A stretch of 40,860 bases of DNA, taken from Ignatzschineria sp. (GTDB taxonomy: Bacteria > Pseudomonadota > Gammaproteobacteria > Cardiobacteriales > Wohlfahrtiimonadaceae). Numbering within the stretch: position 1 is the stretch's first letter; the number at the start of each line of letters is the position of its first letter. The DNA lies in the NCBI GenBank assembly GCA_030150405.1, contig JASLFU010000031.1, positions 1 through 40,860 on the forward strand, in the 5' to 3' direction. Positions 16,997 through 24,221 of the stretch are shown piece by piece. The position numbers and the translations under genes were made by a program. The notes under the pieces are model-generated. The model did no database searches. It saw only the letters and a program-made list of their open reading frames with translations, and was not told where the DNA came from.

Positions 16997-17031
16997 AATC
17001 TAATCTCTAAAGAGATGTAAAATAAAAGCAA

Positions 17032-17068
17032 AAGAGGAACCCCGATTAAACCGGGATTCCTCTTTTTT
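17032..17068. terminator. Bidirectional terminator between uvrA and sufT
   Basis: An 8-bp stem (17032-17039 with 17057-17064), one C-A mismatch, then four more GC pairs close a 7-nt loop. T6 follows on the plus strand and A-rich sequence precedes it, so it can serve both convergent genes. Confidence 0.85.
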
Positions 17069-17112
17069 AATGGTTTATTCGCCCCCTTAAAATGGGGGAA
17101 TGAGCGATCAAT

Positions 17113-17502
17113 TTAGAGCATGTTGAGCTCTAATTTAGCTCTTAAAGACATTCGTTGAGGTGTCCAGAAGGGCTCCCATACAAGATCCACTAAACACTCT
17201 TTAATTTGCGGAATTGAGTAGACGGCATTAGAGACCCAGCTTGGCATCTCGCCTGCTACCGGGCAACCAGGTGCCGTTAAGGTCATATCAATGCGCACAC
17301 GGATATTATTCTCCGTAAGATCTAAAAACTCGATCGCATAGATCAACCCTAATTCGTAGATATCCACGGGAATCTCAGGGTCATACACCTTTTTAATGGC
17401 ATCAATAATCTGCATCGCTAAAGCTTCAGATTCCTCTGTTGCAGTTACCCCTTCCCCGTAAAGAATCTCTGGGAAGTTCGGTTCATCTCGATTAATTTCC
17501 AT
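17113..17502 (-). CDS. sufT: SufT-like Fe-S assembly protein (DUF59/MIP18 family)
   Basis: A protein of 129 residues with the DUF59/MIP18 fold, implicated in Fe-S cluster maturation. The family core KVYDPEIPVDIYELGLIY and the motif TLTAPGCPVAGEMPSWV with its conserved Cys are clear, followed by LVWEPFWTPQRMS, in which many members have W-P-W-x-P-x-x-M-S-sequence. The gene lies 39 bp downstream of the SufU-type scaffold gene on the same strand, which supports a role in Fe-S assembly instead of the related phenylacetate (PaaD) function. AAGGA stands 7 nt before the ATG. The rest of a suf operon (sufB, C, D, S) is not in the window. Confidence 0.85.
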   Translation of the reverse strand: MEINRDEPNFPEILYGEGVTATEESEALAMQIIDAIKKVYDPEIPVDIYELGLIYAIEFLDLTENNIRVRIDMTLTAPGCPVAGEMPSWVSNAVYSIPQIKECLVDLVWEPFWTPQRMSLRAKLELNML

Positions 17503-17541
17503 TTTGTATCCTTTCTTGTTTTATCATCAACCTATTGAAGA

Positions 17542-17988
17542 TTATTCTGTTTTCGCCACTTCGCCCTTCTCGTGAATAGCTGAGTGCAGAGCATGCCAAG
17601 CGAGCGTTGCACATTTCACTCGAGCAGGATACTCCCGTACTCCAGTTAAAACACGTAAGCGACCTAAGCCTTCGCTATCCTCACCATCGAGCATAACGGC
17701 ATCATGAAAGAGCTCAAAAAGCTCATCTACCTCTTCCACTGTTTTTCCTTTAATCGCTTCAGTCATCATCGAGCTTGAAGCGGTAGAGATAGCGCAGCCC
17801 TCTCCCTGAAAAGCCACATCCGTCACTACACCATCTTCAATATTGGCATACACTTCAATCTGATCGCCACAAAGGGGGTTGTATCCTTCTGCATGATGCG
17901 TACAAGGATCGATCACCCGAAAGTTACGGGGGTTGCGATTGTGGTCAAGAATCATCTCTTGGTAGAGATCTTTAATATCAAAACTCAT
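17542..17988 (-). CDS. sufU: SufU-type Fe-S scaffold / sulfur acceptor
   Basis: A protein of 148 residues of the NifU-N/IscU superfamily. Four metal-binding residues are visible: Cys40 and Asp42 in NPLCGDQIEV, Cys65 in GEGCAISTASSSM, and Cys126 in VKCATLAWHAL. The additional stretch between the second and third Cys, ending LTGVREYPARVKCATLAW, marks the SufU subtype, which accepts sulfur from SufS and usually binds zinc, rather than IscU. That subtype assignment rests on sequence pattern only. The gene is first in a two-gene unit with sufT. The cysteine desulfurase and SufBCD complex must lie elsewhere. Confidence 0.85.
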   Translation of the reverse strand: MSFDIKDLYQEMILDHNRNPRNFRVIDPCTHHAEGYNPLCGDQIEVYANIEDGVVTDVAFQGEGCAISTASSSMMTEAIKGKTVEEVDELFELFHDAVMLDGEDSEGLGRLRVLTGVREYPARVKCATLAWHALHSAIHEKGEVAKTE

Positions 17989-18404
17989 AATTTACTCTTT
18001 GCGTTTAGCTTTATCTTTTGTCGGTATTTAAATTAGCACTAAAATCGTCCTAATTATAACTGATTCCCGCTTAAATACGAATTACTCTCTCCCTTTTCAC
18101 CCATATCTCTCTGCTAAAATTCCCTCTAAAGTAAGCTGAGCCTATTATGTAAAATCACGCTAAACCTTGATTCCTATCTAAATCAAAAGGTTAACTCCTT
18201 TTTAAATTTTAACGCCGCTTTACACCCTTTTTCTTTTTCTAAGGGAAAAGGATCTTCCCTTTTGCCCGAAAAATTCTCAATGGATATTCCCCCAATTTAT
18301 GAGATAATCGAGGATTAAAACTTTATAAAAGATAAATAGAGCAAATTTAAAGGCGGAGGGTCTCCTTCGTGCTTAATAACAGATAACAAAAGGATGGTTA
18401 ATTC
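17989..18404. other. Intergenic region between sufU (minus) and accD (plus)
   Basis: About 415 bp, strongly AT-rich, with no open frame that looks like a gene. It should contain both divergent promoters, but I could not pick -35/-10 pairs with confidence. Visible structures are a small hairpin at 18241-18261 (7-bp stem AAGGGAA/TTCCCTT, then TT) and a TTGATT-N8-AATCAA dyad at 18167-18186. The accD ribosome site AAGGA lies about 10 nt before its ATG. Confidence 0.5.
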
Positions 18405-19277
18405 ATGAGCTGGTTTCAACGACTTAATCCTATGCGGATTCGCACTCAGAAAAAAGCAACGAAAGTTCCAGAAGGCGTCTGGACCAAATGCCGCTCTTGC
18501 GACTCCGTACTCTATCAGCAAGAATTAAATGCAAATTTACAGGTTTGCCCTAAGTGTGATTTTCATATGCGTATCGACGCTCGCACCCGCTTAGAGAACT
18601 TCTTCGATAAGGATTCCTTTACAGAGCTAGGCGCAGAACTTGAATCGGTGGATTTTTTAAACTTCAAAGATAGCCGCCGCTATCGGGATCGTTTAAATGA
18701 TGCCCAAAAAACCACCGGGGAGACAGAAGCTCTCATCGCAATGCATGGCACTTTAAAAGGCATGCCTATTGCAGCAGCCTCCTTTAACTTTAATTTTATG
18801 GGCGGCTCGATGGGGTCGGTTGTCGGTGAGCGCTTTATCCGCGCCGTAAATTATAGCTTGGAGCATAATTGCCCCTTAGTAACCTTTATGACAAGTGGTG
18901 GCGCCCGTATGCAAGAGGGCTTAACCTCGCTTATGCAGATGGCAAAAACATCTGCTGGAATTGCAAAATTAAATGAGAAACAGATCCCCTTTATCTCTGT
19001 CTTAACTGACCCTACCTTTGGAGGCGTCTCTGCAAGTTTAGCGATGCTGGGTGATGTGATTATTGCTGAACCGAATGCTTTAATCGGCTTTGCTGGCCCC
19101 CGGGTAATTGAGCAGACTGTGCGGGAAAAGCTGCCTGAAGGCTTCCAGCGTGCAGAATTTTTAATGGAAAAAGGGGCGATCGATATGATTACAGATCGCC
19201 GTGAGATGCGAAATGAGATTGCTCGTCTCCTTGCAAAACTCACATTGCAAGAAGAGCCGATGTGCGAGGTCTCCTAA
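18405..19277 (+). CDS. accD: Acetyl-CoA carboxylase carboxyltransferase subunit beta
   Basis: AccD forms with AccA the carboxyltransferase that makes malonyl-CoA, the first committed step of fatty acid synthesis. The protein has 290 residues (E. coli 304). The N-terminal four-cysteine zinc ribbon is intact (WTKCRSCDSVLY, then LQVCPKCDFHM). The crotonase-like core carries FNFNFMGGSMGSVVGERF, MTSGGARMQEGLTSLMQM, LTDPTFGGVSASLAMLGD and GFAGPRVIEQTVREKLPEGF. Its position immediately before folC, dedD and cvpA matches the E. coli order. A strong terminator lies between accD and folC. Confidence 0.97.
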   Translation: MSWFQRLNPMRIRTQKKATKVPEGVWTKCRSCDSVLYQQELNANLQVCPKCDFHMRIDARTRLENFFDKDSFTELGAELESVDFLNFKDSRRYRDRLNDAQKTTGETEALIAMHGTLKGMPIAAASFNFNFMGGSMGSVVGERFIRAVNYSLEHNCPLVTFMTSGGARMQEGLTSLMQMAKTSAGIAKLNEKQIPFISVLTDPTFGGVSASLAMLGDVIIAEPNALIGFAGPRVIEQTVREKLPEGFQRAEFLMEKGAIDMITDRREMRNEIARLLAKLTLQEEPMCEVS

Positions 19278-19319
19278 CCTAAAGCTCTCTTCGATTTAAC
19301 TCTATAACAACCTTAATCA

Positions 19320-19353
19320 CCGGCGCTAAGTACACCACTTCAGCGCCGGCTTT
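19320..19353 (+). terminator. Terminator between accD and folC
   Basis: A GC-rich perfect 8-bp stem (19320-19327 with 19342-19349) can extend inward by AAG/CTT, and is followed by CTTTGTAG and, further on, CCCTTTTT. It suggests that folC-dedD has its own promoter or depends on read-through. Confidence 0.7.
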
Positions 19354-19397
19354 GTAGTGGCCCTTTTTAACCAAATATTTTAAGACCCCATTTGCCT

Positions 19398-20744
19398 ATG
19401 TCCAAACTTACAACCCTTGCTTCGTGGCTGTCACACTTAGAGACTATTCATCCTCTCTCGATGGATTTTAAACTCTCTCGCATTATCACAGTGCATAAGC
19501 GGCTTCAGCTCGATCCCATTGCACCGCTTATTATCACGGTGGCAGGCACTAATGGAAAAGGCTCTACCGCCACCACAACGGCTCACCTTTTTAAAGCCCA
19601 TGGCGCTAAGGTGGGGCTCTTTACTTCACCCCACATTGAGCGTTTTAATGAGCGAATTCGCATCGACCTACAAGAGGCGAGCGATGAGCAGCTTATCGAG
19701 GCTTTTAACGCCATTGAAATGGCCCGTAAAATCGGGGAAGAGATCACCCTAACCTACTTTGAATTTGCCACCCTAGCTGCCTTTTATCTCTTTAAAAAAG
19801 AGGCGGCAGATGTGGCTATTCTTGAGGTCGGACTTGGAGGGCGACTCGATTCTACCAATATTGTGGATGCAGATATCGCGATAATTACCCCTATTGGCAT
19901 CGATCATACAGCCCAACTTGGGGGGACTTTGCCGGAGATTGCAGCAGAGAAAGCGGGGATTATTAAAGAAGGAAGTACGGTGATCTCGGCGGAAAAAACT
20001 CCAGAACCCAATATTCTCCAACGGGCCGAAGCTATGGGGGCGTCTTTTAACCATCAAGGTACAAATTTTACCTATCAGATTATTAAAGATCCCTTGCATT
20101 CTCAGCAAGCCCCCTGGATTTATGAATTAAAAACGCTCACAAGCGGGCTCAACTCCCCCAATATAAATAGACTACCCCTTTCGCTTAAACTCCCAGCCCC
20201 CAAACTTTTAGGCCAGCATCAATATCAAAATGCAGCCTCTGCCATTACTGCGCTTATGGCTAGCCCTTTTGTAGCGAAAGGGGAGAAGATCATCGAAGGG
20301 TTACGGGCAGTCAAGCTTGAAGGGCGCTTTCAACCCTTAACCCGCCCTAACTCTCCTGCTGTCTATTTAGATGTTACCCATAACGCCCAAGGCGCCTCTG
20401 TGATGAAAGAGCTATTAGCCAATCGCCGTCCCGATCAGCGTGTAATCGCCGTTTTAGGGATGCTCGCAGATAAAGATGCCCCTGCTTTGGTGCAACATCT
20501 CACAGAAGATATTGATCAATGGATCACCACTACGCTTGTGGATGCCCGTGGGCAGAGCGGAAAGGCTCTAAAAGCACAAATTAAAAATGAGATCTCAACC
20601 CCGATCATCGCAACAGAAACGATCCCGGACGCGTGCAAAAAAGCCTTAGTGCTTGCCGACATAAATGATATAATTTTGGTTTTCGGTTCCTTTCATATGA
20701 TGGCCGAAAGCCTAATCTGGTTTAAGGAGAATCACTATGCCTGA
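19398..20744 (+). CDS. folC: Folylpolyglutamate / dihydrofolate synthase
   Basis: FolC is a Mur-ligase-type ATP-dependent enzyme that adds glutamate to dihydropteroate and extends the tail of tetrahydrofolates. The protein has 448 residues (E. coli 422). The nucleotide loop TVAGTNGKGSTATTT, the following GLFTSPHIERFNERIRI, the catalytic-site segment LEVGLGGRLDSTN, and ITPIGIDHTAQLGGTL are all standard. The C-terminal domain contains GRFQPLTR and DVTHNAQGA. A TTG at 19392 could add two residues; the ATG at 19398 is preferred, although the ribosome site is weak. The last 8 bp overlap the start of dedD, which implies coupled translation, as in the conserved accD-folC-dedD-cvpA order. Confidence 0.95.
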   Translation: MSKLTTLASWLSHLETIHPLSMDFKLSRIITVHKRLQLDPIAPLIITVAGTNGKGSTATTTAHLFKAHGAKVGLFTSPHIERFNERIRIDLQEASDEQLIEAFNAIEMARKIGEEITLTYFEFATLAAFYLFKKEAADVAILEVGLGGRLDSTNIVDADIAIITPIGIDHTAQLGGTLPEIAAEKAGIIKEGSTVISAEKTPEPNILQRAEAMGASFNHQGTNFTYQIIKDPLHSQQAPWIYELKTLTSGLNSPNINRLPLSLKLPAPKLLGQHQYQNAASAITALMASPFVAKGEKIIEGLRAVKLEGRFQPLTRPNSPAVYLDVTHNAQGASVMKELLANRRPDQRVIAVLGMLADKDAPALVQHLTEDIDQWITTTLVDARGQSGKALKAQIKNEISTPIIATETIPDACKKALVLADINDIILVFGSFHMMAESLIWFKENHYA

Positions 20745-21756
20745 GAAATCTCAGCACAATAGACAGACCTTTTTACAGCGCCTTGTGGGGGGAATCTTTT
20801 TAATCGCCCTCGCAGCATTAGCCATTCCGCTTCTTTTTAAGCCGAGCAGCAATCTCCCTTCCCCGTTAATTGAGAAGGATGAAGAGGAGTACTCAGAGCC
20901 GGTCAGCATTATCTCTAATGCCCCCGATCACCCAGGTATTGAGCTTCAAAGCCGCCCTGAAAATGGGGCTAATCTTCCCAAAAGAGATGTGGTGGATGAA
21001 AGCATCTGGACCGCACTTGAAGGTGTACACTCGACACCTAACGCAAGCGAAAATACCGAAGAGCCAACGTCCACCGTTGCTAATTCGCTCGATGCGCCAC
21101 AACCTAAAGCAGAGAATAGGCCGCAAGCTCCTATCGATCAGACTCCTATTGCAGCTCTAGCGCTCAATAATCAAAAAGAGAGCCGCCCTGCTGCCCCAGC
21201 ACCTAGTCAGCCAAAAGCAGCGCCTAAAGCAGAAGTTAAAACAACGGCGCCTAAGCAACAGGCTCAACCCAAAACAGAACCTGCCAAAAAGGTAGAACCT
21301 AAAAAAGAGACGCCAAAACAACCTGCTCCCAAGGCAGAACCTGTGAAAAAGGCAGAGCCTAAAAAGGAAACGCCTAAAGCCGCTGCTCCAGCTAAAAAAG
21401 CAGAACCTAAAAAAGAGGCTGCTGTGCCTAAATTAGAGCTTCTTTCAAGCAGTCAAGCTTCTGCCCCTAAAGCGCCAGCAAAACCTGCAGCCAAGCCCGC
21501 TGCGAAACCTGCCACAAAGACGGAAGTTGCCCAGAGTGGAAATTGGTATGTACAGGTGGGTGCATTTGGGAATCGAGAAAATGCGAACCGCATTCTTAAT
21601 CAATACCGCAGCCAAGGCTATAGCGCCCGCATCCGCGTCGAGGGAGGAGTGAATAAAGTTCAGGTGGGCCCTTATAATTCTCGCAATGCTGCCTCAACTG
21701 TTCAAACTCGCCTTAAAAATAGTGGCTTAAGTGCAACTATTGTTAATGCGCCTTAA
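20737..21756 (+). CDS. dedD: SPOR-domain cell division protein DedD
   Basis: A bitopic inner-membrane protein of 339 residues. A single membrane segment lies at about 15-34. Residues 150-265 form a Lys/Ala/Pro/Glu-rich linker that should span the periplasm. A C-terminal SPOR domain (about 268-338, NWYVQVGAFGNRENANRIL to SGLSATIVNA) would bind denuded septal peptidoglycan. Position after folC and before cvpA matches dedD of E. coli (220 residues), so this copy has a much longer linker. The linker contains about 2.4 copies of a 20-residue repeat (EPxKKxEPKKETPK core). Start ATG overlaps folC by 8 bp. Confidence 0.88.
   Translation: MPEKSQHNRQTFLQRLVGGIFLIALAALAIPLLFKPSSNLPSPLIEKDEEEYSEPVSIISNAPDHPGIELQSRPENGANLPKRDVVDESIWTALEGVHSTPNASENTEEPTSTVANSLDAPQPKAENRPQAPIDQTPIAALALNNQKESRPAAPAPSQPKAAPKAEVKTTAPKQQAQPKTEPAKKVEPKKETPKQPAPKAEPVKKAEPKKETPKAAAPAKKAEPKKEAAVPKLELLSSSQASAPKAPAKPAAKPAAKPATKTEVAQSGNWYVQVGAFGNRENANRILNQYRSQGYSARIRVEGGVNKVQVGPYNSRNAASTVQTRLKNSGLSATIVNAP
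21277..21420 (+). repeat. Imperfect 60-bp tandem repeat inside dedD
   Basis: About 2.4 in-frame copies encode EPAKKVEPKKETPK, EPVKKAEPKKETPK and KKAEPKKEA units in the periplasmic linker. Copies differ at several codons, so the array is not freshly duplicated. Such arrays can change copy number without breaking the frame. Confidence 0.75.
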
Positions 21757-21765
21757 TAAAGCCCA

Positions 21766-21805
21766 GATTCAAAGAGAGCATAGGCGCTCTTTGAATCGCT
21801 CTTTA
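21766..21805 (+). terminator. Strong hairpin between dedD and cvpA
   Basis: A perfect 11-bp stem (21766-21776 with 21787-21797), with further pairing inside after one mismatch, is followed by GCTCTTTACTTTCT. The gap to cvpA is only 84 bp, so this may attenuate cvpA or end the folC-dedD transcript. Confidence 0.65.
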
Positions 21806-21840
21806 CTTTCTATTCATTAATTCCGAAACCGAGGTATATT

Positions 21841-22485
21841 GTGGAATTTTTAAACATCGTTGACTATGCCATTTTAGGCATTATTGGCCTCTCTGTTGTG
21901 ATCGCCTTCTTCCGAGGATTGATCTCTGAGGCGCTCTCCTTACTGGTATGGGTCTTTGCGTTTATTGGGGCTGTCCTCTTTTATGAAGATGTGGGCAATA
22001 TGCTCCCAAGCCTTTTTGGAGGAGGAGCCGGCGCTGTGGATGAGGGGGAATCTTTCCTTAACGCAATCATTAGCTTTGCCATCACCTTTATTGCGATTTT
22101 AATTTTAATGGGGCTTGTGAATCTCCTGATTACCTTCCTCTTAAGACAACTTAAAATTACCTGGCCAGATCGTATTTTAGGGGCTTTCTTTGGCCTTTTG
22201 CGGGGTATGTTTATTGTGGCGATTGTGACTCTCTTTGTAACGGGATCTCCCCTTAAAAACACCCCTTACTGGCAAAATGCTAAAATGGCGGAGATGGCCA
22301 CTTCCTGGGCTAATAGCCTAGCCTCATTTACGCCGAAGAACTTTTTAGAGAAAATTAATAGCGATCAGCTTTTAAGCAACTTTAAAGAGGGCACAGAACA
22401 AGCTATCGACTCAGTAAGTGATGCTAAGCAGAAACGTTACTTAGAGCGAGAAGCCCATATCCCTGCGCCACCACCGGCTCAGTAA
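21841..22485 (+). CDS. cvpA: CvpA family membrane protein
   Basis: A protein of 214 residues with four predicted membrane segments in the first 140 residues and the CvpA signature at the start (VDYAILGIIGLSVVIAFFRG, then LISEALSLLVW). CvpA was first linked to colicin V production and is now tied to envelope homeostasis; its molecular function is not settled. The C-terminal 70 residues are soluble and charged, ending in a Pro-rich tail. GTG at 21841 is the start, with GAGGT 6-7 nt upstream. In E. coli the next gene is purF; here it is missing and ubiG follows. Confidence 0.93.
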   Translation: MEFLNIVDYAILGIIGLSVVIAFFRGLISEALSLLVWVFAFIGAVLFYEDVGNMLPSLFGGGAGAVDEGESFLNAIISFAITFIAILILMGLVNLLITFLLRQLKITWPDRILGAFFGLLRGMFIVAIVTLFVTGSPLKNTPYWQNAKMAEMATSWANSLASFTPKNFLEKINSDQLLSNFKEGTEQAIDSVSDAKQKRYLEREAHIPAPPPAQ

Positions 22486-22566
22486 TCTCAGCTTAAAAGC
22501 CTCTATGTCTACTGCATAGATCTTCAAGCCTTCGGCCCAATTTAAATAACAGAGAAATAGTAAACT

Positions 22567-23259
22567 ATGACAAACGTCTCCCAAAAAGAAATTCAAAAAT
22601 TTAATGAGCAAGATTGGTGGAATCCTGATGGGGAGCTCAAAACCCTTCATGATATCAATCCCACACGTTTCGATTATATTCAGCAGTTTGTTGACTTAAA
22701 AGGTTTACGCGCACTCGATATCGGCTGTGGTGGGGGGATTATCTCCGAAGGATTAGCCCTACGGGGTGCTCAAGTCACAGGCATCGATATGGCTCCCGGC
22801 GCCATCGCCATTGCTAAAGAGCATGCAAAGGCAGAAGGCGTGGAGATCGACTATCAAGTCATAACGGCAGAAGATTTTGCAGAAGATCATGCTGAAAGTT
22901 TTGATCTCGTCACCTGCCTTGAGATGCTCGAACATGTTCCTAACCCGAGCTCTGTTATTCAGGCTGCGGCGGCAACCTTAAAGCCTGGGGGAGCGATCTT
23001 TTTCTCCACTATTAATCGCACATTAATGGCTCGTAGCTTAGCGATCTTTATGGCCGAGAGTGTACTGCGGGTCGTGCCCAAAGGGACACATGATTATAAT
23101 ATGTTAATCACCCCCTTAGAACTCTACGAGATGTGTGAAGCCGCAGGATTAAAAGTTAAAGATATTCGCGGCATGAGCTACAACCCCTTTAATCGTGTGG
23201 CTAAACTCACCGATGATGTGCGTATGAACTATCTGCTATATGCTGTAAAAGAGGCATAA
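22567..23259 (+). CDS. ubiG: Ubiquinone biosynthesis O-methyltransferase UbiG
   Basis: UbiG carries out both O-methylation steps of ubiquinone biosynthesis with SAM. The protein has 230 residues (E. coli 240). The N-terminal FNEQDWWNPDGELKTLHDIN (family: W-W-d-x-x-G-x-x-x-x-L-H-x-x-N-P), the SAM motif ALDIGCGGGIISEGLA, the CLEMLEHVPNP segment and GGAIFFSTINRT are diagnostic. The C-terminal HDYNMLITPLEL and GMSYNPF segments agree. The gene precedes a YciK-like SDR by 50 bp; a ubiG-yciK neighbourhood is also known in pseudomonads, where a phosphatase gene (mupP) sits between them and is absent here. Confidence 0.95.
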   Translation: MTNVSQKEIQKFNEQDWWNPDGELKTLHDINPTRFDYIQQFVDLKGLRALDIGCGGGIISEGLALRGAQVTGIDMAPGAIAIAKEHAKAEGVEIDYQVITAEDFAEDHAESFDLVTCLEMLEHVPNPSSVIQAAAATLKPGGAIFFSTINRTLMARSLAIFMAESVLRVVPKGTHDYNMLITPLELYEMCEAAGLKVKDIRGMSYNPFNRVAKLTDDVRMNYLLYAVKEA

Positions 23260-23309
23260 TTCATCCGTTCTCTACCGATATTCTCTACCAATAATTTAGG
23301 ACACTATTC

Positions 23310-24032
23310 ATGAGTAAACCGCTCGAAGGCAAAGTTATTTTAGTAACCGGCGCATCTGGCGCTATTGGCAAAGAATCTGCACTGCGCTTAGCCGATCAAG
23401 GGGCTACCATCATCTTAATGGGCCGCAAGGAAGCTAAACTCAACCCTATTTACGATATTATCGTTAACCGCGGGGGAGCTGAGCCTGCCATTGTAGAGAT
23501 GGACTTCTTAAAAGCAGAGGAGCTCGAATATTATGCGTTAGCGGAGACCTTGATGCAGGAATTTGGGCGTTTAGATGGTATTGTTCATGCCGCGATTAAT
23601 TTAGGCTACCTCACTCCTTTAGCTCACACAGATCCAGAAAAATGGCACCATAGCTTAAAGATTGCCCTGAACGCACCCTACTTTCTTACCCATGCCATGC
23701 TTCCCCTACTCCACCAGGCAGAACGCGCCTCTGTAATCTTCTTTGAACATGGTGAAGTGGCCAGTGGAGAGAAAGCTTACTGGGGAAGTTATGCGGTAGC
23801 AAAAGCAGGGTTGCACACCTTAATGAAGCTCTTTGCCACAGAGAATGAGAGCGGGCAAAAATTACAATTTAACAGTATCGACCCCATCTGCATTAACTCT
23901 TCGCTCCAATTTAGCGTAGCCCCCGAAGGGGCTAAAAATCCCCGCGAACTTCGTGCAGTTATTGATCTTGTGGAAAAACTTAATCATCCCGCAGAACCCT
24001 TTAGAACGGGAGAGACGCTCACTATTGAGTAA
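23310..24032 (+). CDS. YciK-like short-chain dehydrogenase/reductase
   Basis: A protein of 240 residues with a Rossmann fold. The NAD(P) motif VTGASGAIGKESALRLADQG and the YAVAKAG segment with the catalytic Tyr and Lys are present, and the position after ubiG resembles that of yciK. The catalytic Ser expected 13 residues before the Tyr is not there: the stretch reads FFEHGEVASGEKAYWGSY and the aligned residue is Gly. The segment after the first strand, GRKEAKLNPIYDIIVNRGG, fits YciK, whose substrate is unknown. The protein may be a divergent or non-canonical SDR. A terminator lies about 120 bp downstream. Confidence 0.75.
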   Translation: MSKPLEGKVILVTGASGAIGKESALRLADQGATIILMGRKEAKLNPIYDIIVNRGGAEPAIVEMDFLKAEELEYYALAETLMQEFGRLDGIVHAAINLGYLTPLAHTDPEKWHHSLKIALNAPYFLTHAMLPLLHQAERASVIFFEHGEVASGEKAYWGSYAVAKAGLHTLMKLFATENESGQKLQFNSIDPICINSSLQFSVAPEGAKNPRELRAVIDLVEKLNHPAEPFRTGETLTIE

Positions 24033-24149
24033 CGGATCACTTACAGAGCGCACCATTTTCCGTAACATATTCTTTATAAAATTTTATGATCTATTTTAGC
24101 CAATATCCTAAGCGATGTTATAGACTAAATGAGATAATAAAAGAGTACT

Positions 24150-24177
24150 CTCCCGCTTAGGCGGGAGTTTCTCGTTT
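24150..24177 (+). terminator. Terminator between the SDR gene and the M16 pair
   Basis: A perfect 7-bp GC-rich stem (24150-24156 with 24161-24167), 4-nt loop, then TTTCTCGTTTT. It lies about 40 bp upstream of the M16 ribosome site. Confidence 0.75.
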
Positions 24178-24221
24178 TAAGAGACACCTCAATCAATCGA
24201 TTCACCTTTTTGTAAGGAGAA

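Noticed and set aside
18167..18186. FNR-like dyad upstream of sufU/accD
   Set aside because: The half-sites TTGAT and ATCAA are 10 nt apart instead of the 4 nt needed for FNR.
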